Notes under the pieces: generated by a model
What the model was told of the DNA's origin: nothing
Database searches by the model: none
What the model saw: only the letters and a program-made list of their open reading frames with translations
Made by a program: the position numbers and the translations under genes
Shown: positions 1 through 8,730 of the stretch, one piece after another
Layout of the letters: the number at the start of each line of letters is the position of its first letter
How positions within the stretch are numbered: position 1 is the stretch's first letter
Assembly: GCF_014694455.1 (NCBI RefSeq)
Contig: NZ_JAAUWT010000015.1
Coordinates: 86,661-150,660 of the forward strand
DNA length: 64,000 nt
Reading direction: 5' to 3'
From: Vibrio sp. S9_S30
Lineage (GTDB): Bacteria; Pseudomonadota; Gammaproteobacteria; Enterobacterales; Vibrionaceae

Positions 1-1
1 A

Positions 2-2287
2 ACTCAGGGGGATCCAGAGGCGCCTGTCAATAAAGGCCTTAACTGCATCAAAGGTTACTTCCTTTCTAAGATCATGTATGGGAAAGATCGCCTGACTCAA
101 CCGCTGCTGCGCATGAAAGACGGCAAATTCCACAAAGACGGCGATTTTGCCCCAGTCTCTTGGGATACTGCGTTCGATATCATGGCAGAGAAGTGGAAAG
201 AGGCATTGAAAAAACGAGGACCTGCGGGTGTCGGAATGTTTGGCTCTGGTCAATGGACTGTGATGGAAGGTTACGCTGCTGCTAAAATGATGAAAGCGGG
301 TCTGAGGTCAAACAATATTGATCCAAATGCGCGTCACTGTATGGCATCTGCCGTTGGTGCGTTCATGCGCTCATTCGGCATCGATGAGCCAATGGGATGC
401 TATGATGACTTTGAACACGCAGACTCTTTCGTACTGTGGGGTTCAAACATGGCAGAAATGCACCCAGTACTTTGGACACGCATCACCGACCGCCGATTAA
501 GCTTTCCGCACGTCAAAGTCAATGTTCTTTCAACCTATTACCATCGTTCATTTGAACTGGCTGATCAGGGCTACATATTCGAGCCTCAAACTGACCTTGC
601 TATCGCTAACTTTATTGCACATTACATTATCGAAAATGATGCCGTTAACTGGGATTTTGTAAACAAGCACACCCATTTTAAGCAAGCGACGACGGACATC
701 GGCTACGGATTACGTGACGATGATCCTATGCAGATTAAAGCTCAAAACCCGAACTCTGGGAAAATGAGTTCCATTTCCTTTGAAGAGTACAAGAAATCTG
801 TTGCTCCTTATACCGTCGAAAAAGCCTCTGAAATGTCGGGGGTATCTCAAGACAAACTCATCGAGCTGGCCAAACAGTATGCAGATCCAAATACCAAAGT
901 GATGTCGCTTTGGACGATGGGAATGAACCAACACACCCGTGGCGTTTGGATGAATAGCTTGATCTACAATATCCACCTGCTTACCGGAAAAATTTCCACT
1001 CCAGGAAACAGCCCATTCTCGTTAACTGGGCAGCCTTCAGCATGTGGCACGGCGCGAGAGGTGGGGACGTTTGCTCACCGCCTGCCTGCCGATATGGTCG
1101 TTGCGAATCCTAAGCACCGTGCATACGCAGAAAAAATATGGAACATTCCTCCGGGCGTTATTCCACCAAAACCTGGATACCACGCTGTTCTTCAAGACCG
1201 TATGTTAAAAGACGGTAAGCTCAATGCGTATTGGGTGATGTGTAATAACAACATGCAAGCAGGACCAAACATTAACAACGAACGTCTTCCTGGTTACAGA
1301 AACCCTGAAAACTTTATCGTGTGTTCGGACCCTTACCCAACCGCCACAGCTCAAGCTGCTGATCTGATCTTGCCCACAGCAATGTGGATTGAGAAGGAAG
1401 GGGCATACGGGAATGCTGAACGTCGAACTCAGGCTTGGTATCAACAAGTTAGTACCGTCGGAGAGGCAAAATCTGATCTTTGGCAAATCATGGAATTCTC
1501 CAAACGCTTTAAGATGGAAGAAGTTTGGACCGAAGAAATGCTAGATCAAGCGCCCCAATACAAGGGCAAAACGATGTACGACATGTTGTTTGCTAATGGG
1601 CAAGTAGATAAATACCCTATTGAGGAAGCTCGTGAGCTGAACGACGATGCCCACCATTTTGGCTTCTATGTACAGAAAGGCTTATTTGAAGAATATGCTT
1701 CATTTGGCCGAGGTAAAGCTCACGATTTAGCACCTTACGACGTATACCATCAAACTCGTGGTCTTCGCTGGCCTGTCGTAGATGGAAAAGAAACCCTATG
1801 GCGCTATAAAGAAGGTTCTGACCCATATGCGAAAAAAGGCTCTGGTTGGGATTTCTATGGTAAGCCCGATGGCAAAGCTTTCATTATTTCAGCACCTTAT
1901 GAAGCGCCCCCTGAGTCGCCAGATTCTGAATTTGATCTCTGGTTGTGTACTGGTCGAGTTCTCGAGCATTGGCATACAGGCACAATGACAAGACGAGTAC
2001 CAGAACTATACAAAGCGGTGCCTGACGCAGTGTGTTACATCCACCCTGCTGACGCTAAAGCACGCGGTCTTCGCCGTGGTGATGAGGTTCTGATGTCCAA
2101 CAAACGCGGTGAAGTAAGAGTACGAGTAGAAACTCGTGGCAGAAACCGCCCGCCTGAAGGCTTGGTATTTGTGCCTTTCTTCGACGCTAGAATCCTTATT
2201 AATAAGCTTATTCTTGACGCGACGGATCCGTTATCGAAACAAACCGACTTTAAGAAGTGCCCAGTGAAAATAACCAAAATTGTGTAA
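2..2287 (+). CDS. napA: Periplasmic nitrate reductase catalytic subunit NapA (5' end outside the window)
   Basis: Molybdenum enzyme that reduces nitrate to nitrite in the periplasm. The reading frame is already open at base 2 and reads TQGDPEAPVNKGLNCIKGY, typical of NapA just after its iron-sulfur domain. About 761 residues of a roughly 830-residue protein are visible, so only the Tat signal and the [4Fe-4S] cysteines are missing. The probable molybdenum-ligating cysteine is in 'NARHCMASA' (codon about 338-340). The C-terminal molybdopterin-guanine-dinucleotide binding domain is present ('CTGRVLEHWHTGTMTRR'). The ATG at 74 is internal, not the start. napB follows after 76 bases, so napABC form one operon; napF and napD would be expected upstream, outside the window. 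Identification is very secure. Confidence 0.97.
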   Translation, partial: TQGDPEAPVNKGLNCIKGYFLSKIMYGKDRLTQPLLRMKDGKFHKDGDFAPVSWDTAFDIMAEKWKEALKKRGPAGVGMFGSGQWTVMEGYAAAKMMKAGLRSNNIDPNARHCMASAVGAFMRSFGIDEPMGCYDDFEHADSFVLWGSNMAEMHPVLWTRITDRRLSFPHVKVNVLSTYYHRSFELADQGYIFEPQTDLAIANFIAHYIIENDAVNWDFVNKHTHFKQATTDIGYGLRDDDPMQIKAQNPNSGKMSSISFEEYKKSVAPYTVEKASEMSGVSQDKLIELAKQYADPNTKVMSLWTMGMNQHTRGVWMNSLIYNIHLLTGKISTPGNSPFSLTGQPSACGTAREVGTFAHRLPADMVVANPKHRAYAEKIWNIPPGVIPPKPGYHAVLQDRMLKDGKLNAYWVMCNNNMQAGPNINNERLPGYRNPENFIVCSDPYPTATAQAADLILPTAMWIEKEGAYGNAERRTQAWYQQVSTVGEAKSDLWQIMEFSKRFKMEEVWTEEMLDQAPQYKGKTMYDMLFANGQVDKYPIEEARELNDDAHHFGFYVQKGLFEEYASFGRGKAHDLAPYDVYHQTRGLRWPVVDGKETLWRYKEGSDPYAKKGSGWDFYGKPDGKAFIISAPYEAPPESPDSEFDLWLCTGRVLEHWHTGTMTRRVPELYKAVPDAVCYIHPADAKARGLRRGDEVLMSNKRGEVRVRVETRGRNRPPEGLVFVPFFDARILINKLILDATDPLSKQTDFKKCPVKITKIV

Positions 2288-2363
2288 TCAAAAAGTCGAA
2301 AGATAGCACTGACCGCCGTAGCGGCGGTCTGATCGAAATTTAGCCACAAGGCGGAGATTTATA

Positions 2364-2822
2364 ATGAAAAAACTCATGTTAACACTGCTGTCGGTGGGTG
2401 CAGTTTTAAGTGGAGCAGCGATTGCTGAACTTGAAAATCCAGGTGGAATTGGTGGCGTAGAATCGCTTCGCGGCGCAAGCGAGCTGGAAGCCACTCGCCC
2501 TGCAGATGATTTTAAAAAATACCCACGTGAACAGGTACTGGATAGTAGCTATGTTTATCAACCGCCACTGATTCCTCATAACATTCGTGGTTATGAAGTG
2601 TCTTTGAACGCAAATAAATGCCTTGCTTGCCACAGTTGGAAAAACGCAAAAGAAATGGGAGCCACGAAAGTGAGTGTAACCCACTACGTAAACCGTGAAG
2701 ATGCTGTGTTAGCAGACATGTCACCAAGACGTTACTTTTGTCTGCAATGTCATGTCCCTCAAGCAAACGCAAAGCCGCTTGTAGAAAACGAGTTTAAGAG
2801 TGTCGACTCACTAAATAAGTGA
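2364..2822 (+). CDS. napB: Periplasmic diheme cytochrome c NapB
   Basis: Small electron-transfer subunit that passes electrons from NapC to NapA in the periplasm. The 152-residue product starts with a signal peptide (MKKLMLTLLSVGAVLSGAAIA, quoted only in part: hydrophobic residues 4-20, cleavage near ALA-type site at about 21). It has exactly two CxxCH heme sites, 'CLACH' and 'CLQCH', as in the NapB family, plus the family stretch 'PPLIPHN'. A ribosome site 'GGCGGAG' precedes the ATG. It lies between napA and napC on the same strand with short gaps, consistent with one transcript. Confidence 0.96.
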   Translation: MKKLMLTLLSVGAVLSGAAIAELENPGGIGGVESLRGASELEATRPADDFKKYPREQVLDSSYVYQPPLIPHNIRGYEVSLNANKCLACHSWKNAKEMGATKVSVTHYVNREDAVLADMSPRRYFCLQCHVPQANAKPLVENEFKSVDSLNK

Positions 2823-2847
2823 TTGGTCACTCCATAAGAGGCGAATT

Positions 2848-3426
2848 ATGAATATACTAAAAGCGTTTTGGAAGAGACTAACAAGCCCTAGCAAGGCAGC
2901 CGTTGGGGTTGTGCTTTTTATGGGGTTTGCAGGAGGTTTACTCTTCTGGGGAGCCTTCAACACGGGTATGGAAGCCACAAACTCAGAAGAGTTCTGTTCT
3001 GGCTGTCACGCTCCTATCGTTGCTGAAATACAGGAAACGATTCACTACTCTAATCGTTCTGGCGTTCGCGCGATCTGTTCGGATTGCCACGTTCCCCATG
3101 AATGGAGCGATAAAATTGTTCGCAAAGTTCAAGCATCTAAAGAGCTGTTTGCTCACTTTGTATTAAAAACCATAGACACCCCAGAGAAATTCCAAGACCG
3201 CCGCGCCTACCTTGCTGAAAGGGAGTGGTCGCGATTAAAGAAAAACGATTCTTTAGAATGTCGCAATTGTCACGAATTTGATTTTATGGATTTCTCCGAA
3301 CAAAGTGCAAGAAGTGCCAAGCAGCATTCTTCAGCTTTGGCCTCTGGTGAAAAAACATGTGTTGATTGCCATAAGGGCATCGCGCACAAATTACCTGATA
3401 TGCATGGCGTAGAAGGCTGGCAATAA
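2848..3426 (+). CDS. napC: Membrane-anchored tetraheme cytochrome c NapC
   Basis: Quinol dehydrogenase of the NapC/NirT family. It takes electrons from the membrane quinol pool and hands them to NapB/NapA. The 192-residue protein has one N-terminal membrane helix (about residues 17-37, 'AAVGVVLFMGFAGGLLFWG') and four heme-binding motifs in order: 'CSGCH', 'CSDCH', 'CRNCH' and 'CVDCH'. Its length is normal for NapC (about 190-200). A clear ribosome site 'GAGGCG' precedes the ATG. It sits 25 bases after napB and 10 bases before the small membrane ORF, so all are probably cotranscribed. Confidence 0.96.
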   Translation: MNILKAFWKRLTSPSKAAVGVVLFMGFAGGLLFWGAFNTGMEATNSEEFCSGCHAPIVAEIQETIHYSNRSGVRAICSDCHVPHEWSDKIVRKVQASKELFAHFVLKTIDTPEKFQDRRAYLAEREWSRLKKNDSLECRNCHEFDFMDFSEQSARSAKQHSSALASGEKTCVDCHKGIAHKLPDMHGVEGWQ

Positions 3427-3436
3427 GGAGGTTTCA

Positions 3437-3574
3437 ATGAGTAATTTAGAATCAATTATCTGGTACGTATTAGGCTACTCTGCAATGCCAGTCATCATCA
3501 TTAGCGGTTTTTTAGGCGTAGCTGCTGTGTCTTTATGGCTACTATCGTTTGGGAAAGATAAAGAAGTGAATTAA
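3437..3574 (+). CDS. 45-residue single-helix membrane protein at the end of the nap operon (TIGR02808-like)
   Basis: Short ORF with a near-perfect ribosome site (AAGGAGG, 5-6 bases before the ATG) only 10 bases after napC. The product begins MSNLESIIWYVLGYSAMPV. It is almost entirely one hydrophobic helix (about residues 8-37) with a charged tail GKDKEVN. It matches my recollection of TIGR02808, a roughly 46-residue protein found beside periplasmic nitrate reductase genes in Vibrio and Photobacterium. Function is unknown; a role in quinol-side electron transfer or assembly (as NapE is sometimes proposed to have) is speculation. The terminator just downstream supports it as the last gene of the operon. 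Confidence 0.85.
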   Translation: MSNLESIIWYVLGYSAMPVIIISGFLGVAAVSLWLLSFGKDKEVN

Positions 3575-3614
3575 TCGATACCTTTAGCTTACTAAGACCG
3601 TTATGTATGAAAAG

Positions 3615-3645
3615 AAAACTCCCACTTTTGTGGGAGTTTTTGTAT
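3615..3645. terminator. Terminator of the nap operon, probably shared with phaC
   Basis: Perfect hairpin with arms AAAACTCCCAC and GTGGGAGTTTT followed by a T run on the plus strand; the minus strand also has a T-rich exit. It lies between the end of the nap operon and the end of the convergent phaC gene, so it may stop both. Confidence 0.85.
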
Positions 3646-3684
3646 TAGCCAACTGTGTTGTTAGTATTTGTGCTTCGAGCAATA

Positions 3685-5490
3685 TTAGGCGGTTTCCGCT
3701 TCTTTCTTTTTCACTATATCTTCAATTACTGGCAACGTTTGTTTTACATAGTTTCCAGGAGCGGACCCCAAGACTGGGTAGTCTTCGTTACCTATACTAA
3801 ATGGTTCTCGCTGCTCTTCTGGGTTGAAGCGCGACAGCCATTTATCCCAATGCAACCACCAAGAGCCATTATGGTGCTCAGCATTCGTCATCCACTCTTC
3901 AGCTGTCTCCTCAAGATTATCGTTTGTCCAATAACCGTACTTTTCCTTATCAGGGTGGTTAACAATTCCGGCGATATGACCCGACTCACCAAGAACAAAT
4001 GTCTTGTTGCCTCCGGTGTTAAGAGCGCCACAATAAGTACCTTGCCACAGAGCGATATGATCGTCTTTCGTAGAAATAAAGTAGCTCGGGATACGGATTT
4101 TCTTGAGATCAATCCATACGCCGCCGATTTTCACACCTTTGTCTTTCACAAGCTTATTCTCTAAATAAAGCTGACGAAGAAGGAAGTTGTGTGTATTGGC
4201 TGCCACATTGGTGCTGTCACTGTTCCAGTACAGTAAGTCAAAATCTACAGGGCTATTACCCTTTAAGTAGTTATCAACGTAGTAGTTCCAGTATAGGCTG
4301 TTTTCACGCAATAAACTGAATGTTACGCTGAGTGAACGCCCATCCATGTAACCTTGTAAATTGTTCTGGACTTCAATCGCTCGAATGACAGTGTCATTTA
4401 TGTACGCACCAACTTCCCCAGGCTGTGAGAAATCTAGTAACGTCGTGAAGAAAGACGCGGATTTAATGCGCTTTTTCATTCTTTTCGCAGCATAGTAAGC
4501 AACAGTAGAAGCCAATACCGTTCCACCAATACAATACCCAGCAGCATTAATTTGCTCCTGACCAGTAATCGATTCAATGGCATTTACTGCTTTTACTACT
4601 CCCTCGGTTACATAATCACCAAACTCAATTTTTGCCTGTGATGGTCCCGGATTGCGCCAAGACATCATAAATACGGCATGACCTTGTTCTAGCAACCACC
4701 TCACCAATGAGTTTTTCTCTCTTAGGTCAAGAATGTAGTATTTATTGATGAACGGCGGAACAATCAATAGAGGTGTTGCATTGACTTGCTTTGTAAGAGG
4801 GCGATATTGAATGAGCTCAAATAGCTCATTTTGGAAAACCACTTCCCCTTTCGTATTTGCAACGTGCTCACCGATCTGGAATGAGTCCGTATTGGTCATG
4901 CGGATTTTAAGAATGTCCGCACTTGCTTCAACATCTTCTCTGAAGTGCTGAAGACCAGTTACCAAGTTTTCGCCATTTTTCTCCATCGTCAGTTTAAGTA
5001 ACTCTGGATTAGTCGCAATAAAATTACTTGGTGACATCGCATTAATTGTCTGACGAGAAAAGAAATTCAATCTTTCTTTCGTTTTCTCATCTAACCCTTC
5101 AACTGCGTTAATCGTGTCCATGTAGGTACGACTGAACAATAGGTAAGATTGTTTAATGAAGTTATAAAAAGCGTCTTCTTGCCAAGCTTTGTCTTGAAAA
5201 CGTTTATCGCCTTTTTCAGATTCTATGACCGAATCTTTATTGGCTTGAAGTGCGACTTTTTGCCAAATTTCTAGCTGCTGCTCCCACCATTTAGTTTGAA
5301 CTTCCAGCAATGCAGCTGGTTGTTGAGCGGCTTTTTCTAGTAATTCTGCGGTATCTTCAAGGCTGATTTCTTGCATTGCCTTGCTTAGAGGGGTATTTAC
5401 GGCTGCCTTGCCTTGCTCAAGATCTTTCCACCATTGCTGGTTGCTCTCTTGGAGCTTAACAAGGTAGTCCGATAAGAAGTTTTGAAACAT
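3685..5490 (-). CDS. phaC: Class I polyhydroxyalkanoate synthase PhaC
   Basis: Polymerises (R)-3-hydroxyacyl-CoA into storage polyester at the granule surface. The 601-residue length fits class I synthases. The lipase-like box 'GYCIGG' carries the catalytic cysteine. The other likely triad residues are the aspartate in 'STKDDHIALW' and the histidine in 'GESGHIAGIVNHP'. The N-terminal third (about residues 1-200) is the variable PhaC_N region. It is the last gene of a minus-strand operon phaB-phaA-phaP-phaC, with a 57-base gap after the phasin gene. Confidence 0.96.
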   Translation of the reverse strand: MFQNFLSDYLVKLQESNQQWWKDLEQGKAAVNTPLSKAMQEISLEDTAELLEKAAQQPAALLEVQTKWWEQQLEIWQKVALQANKDSVIESEKGDKRFQDKAWQEDAFYNFIKQSYLLFSRTYMDTINAVEGLDEKTKERLNFFSRQTINAMSPSNFIATNPELLKLTMEKNGENLVTGLQHFREDVEASADILKIRMTNTDSFQIGEHVANTKGEVVFQNELFELIQYRPLTKQVNATPLLIVPPFINKYYILDLREKNSLVRWLLEQGHAVFMMSWRNPGPSQAKIEFGDYVTEGVVKAVNAIESITGQEQINAAGYCIGGTVLASTVAYYAAKRMKKRIKSASFFTTLLDFSQPGEVGAYINDTVIRAIEVQNNLQGYMDGRSLSVTFSLLRENSLYWNYYVDNYLKGNSPVDFDLLYWNSDSTNVAANTHNFLLRQLYLENKLVKDKGVKIGGVWIDLKKIRIPSYFISTKDDHIALWQGTYCGALNTGGNKTFVLGESGHIAGIVNHPDKEKYGYWTNDNLEETAEEWMTNAEHHNGSWWLHWDKWLSRFNPEEQREPFSIGNEDYPVLGSAPGNYVKQTLPVIEDIVKKKEAETA

Positions 5491-5547
5491 GATAAAACCC
5501 TTTCATCGGATCAAGAAAACGCCACCCAGTAGGGTGGCGCCATCATC

Positions 5548-5895
5548 TTAAGCTGGAGTAGAAGCTTTCAGATTTTCTGTAGTAATACTCTCAACATCAT
5601 CTTTGAATTCAGTTGCAATGGATTGCAGTTTATTGCTGTCTTCTGTTAGTTGCTGAGAAAGACGCGTAAGTACAGACAATTGCTGGTTGCTGAATGAAGC
5701 TAAAGACGTGACATCTCTTACTTCACTTGCGGCTTTCAGCTGAGAAAGACCTAACTCACTGTATGCGCGCAAAGCGTTTAGGTGTAGTTCGGTCACTACT
5801 TCAGCGTTTTTCGTGATCAGTTTGTTGAACTTTGTGTAAGGTTCAAACGTTTTTTCAGTTTGGTCAGTGAATACTTTAAAAATATCTGTGTACAT
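5548..5895 (-). CDS. phaP: Phasin family protein, granule surface coat
   Basis: Small amphipathic helical protein (115 residues from the chosen start, MYTDIFKVFTDQTEKTFEPY) that coats polyhydroxyalkanoate granules. It is rich in heptad-like helices with no membrane segment, matching the phasin_2-type proteins found between phaA and phaC in Vibrio. I start it at the ATG at 5895 rather than the upstream ATG at 5916, because AGGAGAG sits 6-7 bases before 5895. Its position between phaA and phaC strongly supports the call. Confidence 0.9.
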   Translation of the reverse strand: MYTDIFKVFTDQTEKTFEPYTKFNKLITKNAEVVTELHLNALRAYSELGLSQLKAASEVRDVTSLASFSNQQLSVLTRLSQQLTEDSNKLQSIATEFKDDVESITTENLKASTPA

Positions 5896-5980
5896 GATGT
5901 CTCTCCTGATAAACAAATTTCCATTGAGTGAATCGATTTCAAATCATTTGAGGCAATAGCCTCAATGAGTAAAACAGCCT

Positions 5981-7186
5981 TTAACTGCGTCTAAGTACCA
6001 CGGCAGTTCCCATTCCACCGCCAATACATAGTGATGCAACACCGGAACTACTGCCCTGACGCTCCATCTCATGAATTAGAGATACAATGATTCGGTTTCC
6101 AGATGCCCCTAAAGGGTGACCTAGTGCAATTGCGCCGCCATTCAGGTTAGCTTTTGAAAGAATTGCTTCTTTTTCTACTTCATGATGGTCAGCCAGTTGA
6201 TAAACGACACCCAATGCTTGCGCGGCAAACGCCTCATTGAGCTCAAACACATCCACATCTGAGATAGAAAGTTCGGCTTTGCTTAGAGCGGATGTCACGG
6301 CTTTAACAGGTCCCAATCCCATTACTTTTGGATCCAAACCTGTCTGAGCATAGGAAACCAACTCGCAAAGAGGCGTTAGATTCAAACGCTTTACTGCGGA
6401 CTCAGAGGCTACGACGAGCGCACTTGCACCATCGTTAATGCCAGATGCGTTGCCCGCCGTTACCGTACCTTCTCTATCGAAGGCAGGTCGTAGCTTTTGC
6501 AAACCAGCTAGGCTTGCATCCGCTTTGGGGTATTCATCGGTATCAAATATGATCGTTTCTCGGCGGCTCTTCACTTCAACAGGCACAATTTCTTGCTTGA
6601 ATTTCCCTGCTTCTATCGCAGCAACCGCTTTTTGCTGGCTCGACAGTGCGTATTCATCTTGAGTTTCGCGAGTTAAACCGACTTCTTTGGCTATATTTTC
6701 AGCCGTCACACCCATATGATACTGATTGAAAAAATCGGTTAAGCCATCTGATACAAGCAGATCTTTGAAATTGAGATCGCCCATTTTGTGCCCTTGGCGT
6801 AAGCTTGTTGGGGCAGCAAAAGGAATTTGCGACATGACTTCAACGCCAGCAGCAACCACTACTTCTGCATCACCACTGCGGATATGTGAAGCGGCATCCA
6901 TCAACGTTTTCATGCCACTGCCACAGACCATATTCAGTGTGTATGCTGGTACAGTTTCAGGTACACCAGCAAAAATGGCAGCTTGACGACCTATGCTCAT
7001 GCCTTGCCCTGCACCCACGACGTTTCCGACAATCACTTCATCTACGTCAGCAGGTTGAACATTCGCCGCTTCTAGAGCCCCTTTGATTGCAACCGCACCT
7101 AGTTCACCAGCGGGTACATCTTTCAGAGTGCCACCAAACGCGCCAATAGCAGTACGCTTTGCGCCGACGATATAAACTTTTTCCAT
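5981..7186 (-). CDS. phaA: Acetyl-CoA acetyltransferase (beta-ketothiolase) PhaA
   Basis: Condenses two acetyl-CoA to acetoacetyl-CoA, the first step of polyhydroxybutyrate synthesis. The 401-residue protein has all thiolase landmarks: nucleophilic cysteine in 'NMVCGSGMKT' (about residue 88), 'NEAFAAQ', the active-site histidine in 'GGAIALGHPLGASG', and the second cysteine in 'CIGGGMG'. It lies 25 bases after phaB and 85 bases before the phasin gene on the same strand. A fatty-acid or acetoacetate thiolase would look similar, but context decides for PhaA. Confidence 0.94.
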   Translation of the reverse strand: MEKVYIVGAKRTAIGAFGGTLKDVPAGELGAVAIKGALEAANVQPADVDEVIVGNVVGAGQGMSIGRQAAIFAGVPETVPAYTLNMVCGSGMKTLMDAASHIRSGDAEVVVAAGVEVMSQIPFAAPTSLRQGHKMGDLNFKDLLVSDGLTDFFNQYHMGVTAENIAKEVGLTRETQDEYALSSQQKAVAAIEAGKFKQEIVPVEVKSRRETIIFDTDEYPKADASLAGLQKLRPAFDREGTVTAGNASGINDGASALVVASESAVKRLNLTPLCELVSYAQTGLDPKVMGLGPVKAVTSALSKAELSISDVDVFELNEAFAAQALGVVYQLADHHEVEKEAILSKANLNGGAIALGHPLGASGNRIIVSLIHEMERQGSSSGVASLCIGGGMGTAVVLRRS

Positions 7187-7211
7187 TGTAGAATCCTTAA
7201 TAAATTTGAAG

Positions 7212-7952
7212 TTAACTCATGTACATACCGCCATTCACCGACAATGTTTCGCCGGTAATATAGGCAGCTGCATCGCTTGCTAGATAGCTGACCGCTTTTG
7301 CGATCTCTTCTGGCGTTGCGAGTCTCTTCATTGGGATGCCACTTTTAATGGACTCAAGTACGTCTTCTCTAATAGCCGTAACCATAGGTGTCGCTGTGTA
7401 ACCAGGAGCAACAACGTTAACTGTAACGCCCGAACGTGCACCTTCGGCAGCCAGTGATTTAGAAAAACCAATCATCCCGGCTTTAGCAGCCGCGTAGTTA
7501 GCTTGTCCAAACTGACCTTTTAGACCGTTTACTGAGGAAATATTGATAATTCGCCCACCGCCTTTCTCGCACATAGCGGAAAAAAGAGGTTGGGTAACAT
7601 TGAATAGACTGTTTAAGTTGGTATTAATGACTTCAAACCAACTGTCAGCCGACATTTTTTTGAAGACTCCATCTCTGGTAATTCCAGCGTTGTTAATAAC
7701 AACATCTGGTGTACCTTCTTCTATGAGAACTTTCTCAAGCCTTTCCCTGCATTCTGCAGTGTTCGTTACGTCAAGTTCCAAGAGCAAGACTTGCTCTTCA
7801 GTGAATTGCTTCTCATCGAACCATTTCTTTGCACATTGATAATTACCAGTGTAGTAGGTCGCGATAACACGATACCCCTCACTAACCAATTGTGTGCTAA
7901 TAGCCGACCCGATTCCTCCCTTGGAACCAGTGATCAAAGCGAGTTTTTCCAT
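7212..7952 (-). CDS. phaB: NADPH-dependent acetoacetyl-CoA reductase PhaB
   Basis: Short-chain dehydrogenase that reduces acetoacetyl-CoA to (R)-3-hydroxybutyryl-CoA. It has the Rossmann nucleotide site 'TGSKGGIG' near the N-terminus, the 'NNAG' motif, serine in 'NISSVNG', and the catalytic Tyr/Lys in 'YAAAKAG'. The frame is open upstream to 8000, but I use the ATG at 7952: the product then begins MEKLALITG, has the usual 246 residues, and GGAGT lies 6 bases upstream. It is the first gene of the pha operon. Its leader contains a possible Qrr small-RNA pairing site (7997-8008). Confidence 0.94.
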   Translation of the reverse strand: MEKLALITGSKGGIGSAISTQLVSEGYRVIATYYTGNYQCAKKWFDEKQFTEEQVLLLELDVTNTAECRERLEKVLIEEGTPDVVINNAGITRDGVFKKMSADSWFEVINTNLNSLFNVTQPLFSAMCEKGGGRIINISSVNGLKGQFGQANYAAAKAGMIGFSKSLAAEGARSGVTVNVVAPGYTATPMVTAIREDVLESIKSGIPMKRLATPEEIAKAVSYLASDAAAYITGETLSVNGGMYMS

Positions 7953-7996
7953 TAATGACTCCGTTCTTACAACAAGCGTGACGCAAGACGTCAAAA

Positions 7997-8008
7997 CCAA
8001 CTGACGTT
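7997..8008 (-). promoter_or_regulatory. Candidate Qrr small-RNA pairing site in the phaB leader
   Basis: The plus strand reads CCAACTGACGTT, equal to the conserved core of Vibrio Qrr quorum-sensing RNAs as I recall it, with two further matching T bases after one mismatch. The phaB transcript therefore carries the complement 45-56 bases before its start codon. That the leader extends this far is an assumption; no transcription start is known. Confidence 0.45.
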
Positions 8009-8667
8009 ATTTCAACGTCTCAATGAGATTCGTTATTAAATTGTTTAATACGTTCATAGATTCTGTTTTTTAATTTAATTGAATTCTATGACGTTTTTAT
8101 TTCTTGTTATTTAAAATAATCAACATTCCTAATAAATCCATACGCAAAGTTTTATTTATCCTAAAAACAAGATCACAGTCTCAAATATCACACACTTATG
8201 TTAACAAAGCGATAAGCAAGAAACCTATTGTTTACAAATTAGAAACATTAGCATGCCAATATCGAAACAAAATCATATATATCAACAACTTACAAACATA
8301 TATAAATAAATGTATAATTAAAGAAGTGAGATAATATTTTTATTTTCATAAAACAAATTAAGAGCGGTGACAAATAAAACCATTATTCATCATTGAATTA
8401 CGATGACACTTATATCATCAGGATTTTTTTGAGTGATTTGTAATATTATATTTATAAAACATTAATGAATATATAATCGTATGGTATTTACTTTTATATA
8501 AATATAAAAAGAACCAAGCGTTAATGGTAGGTTGAATATTTCATTCTGCATTCATTCATAAAACTCATGTTAAAACTGCTCATCCAACATGGTAAAACGA
8601 TGCGTCACCTAAATCATAATATTTGAAATAGGCGCCACTTTTATTCGTTTTTAGCTGACTAATTGGA

Positions 8668-8713
8668 TAAAAAGCAACTTGGCTTATATGTCCTATTTTC
8701 CAAGTTGCTTTAA
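8668..8713 (-). terminator. Terminator of the TraF-like outer-membrane protein gene
   Basis: Perfect 12-base arms AAAGCAACTTGG and CCAAGTTGCTTT (8671-8682 and 8700-8711) with a 17-base loop. On the minus strand the hairpin is followed by TTTTTA, just past the stop of the gene ending at 8731. Confidence 0.75.
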
Positions 8714-8730
8714 ACGAATGTGAAGGGAAT

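Larger units (their letters stand above)
7953..8730. other. Large AT-rich intergenic region between the pha operon and an outer-membrane protein gene
   Basis: No credible gene is seen in these 778 bases. The pha side holds the phaB leader and an inverted repeat TATTAAA-ttg-TTTAATA (8034-8050), a possible promoter or regulator site. From about 8050 to 8570 the sequence is extremely AT-rich, far above its surroundings. The 76-codon open frame at 8104-8334 is lysine, isoleucine and asparagine rich, as chance frames in such sequence are, so I do not call it. The far end holds a terminator. Confidence 0.6.

Noticed and set aside
8104..8334. 76-codon open frame in AT-rich DNA
   Set aside because: Composition (Lys, Ile, Asn) is that of random AT-rich sequence; no ribosome site, no known family.
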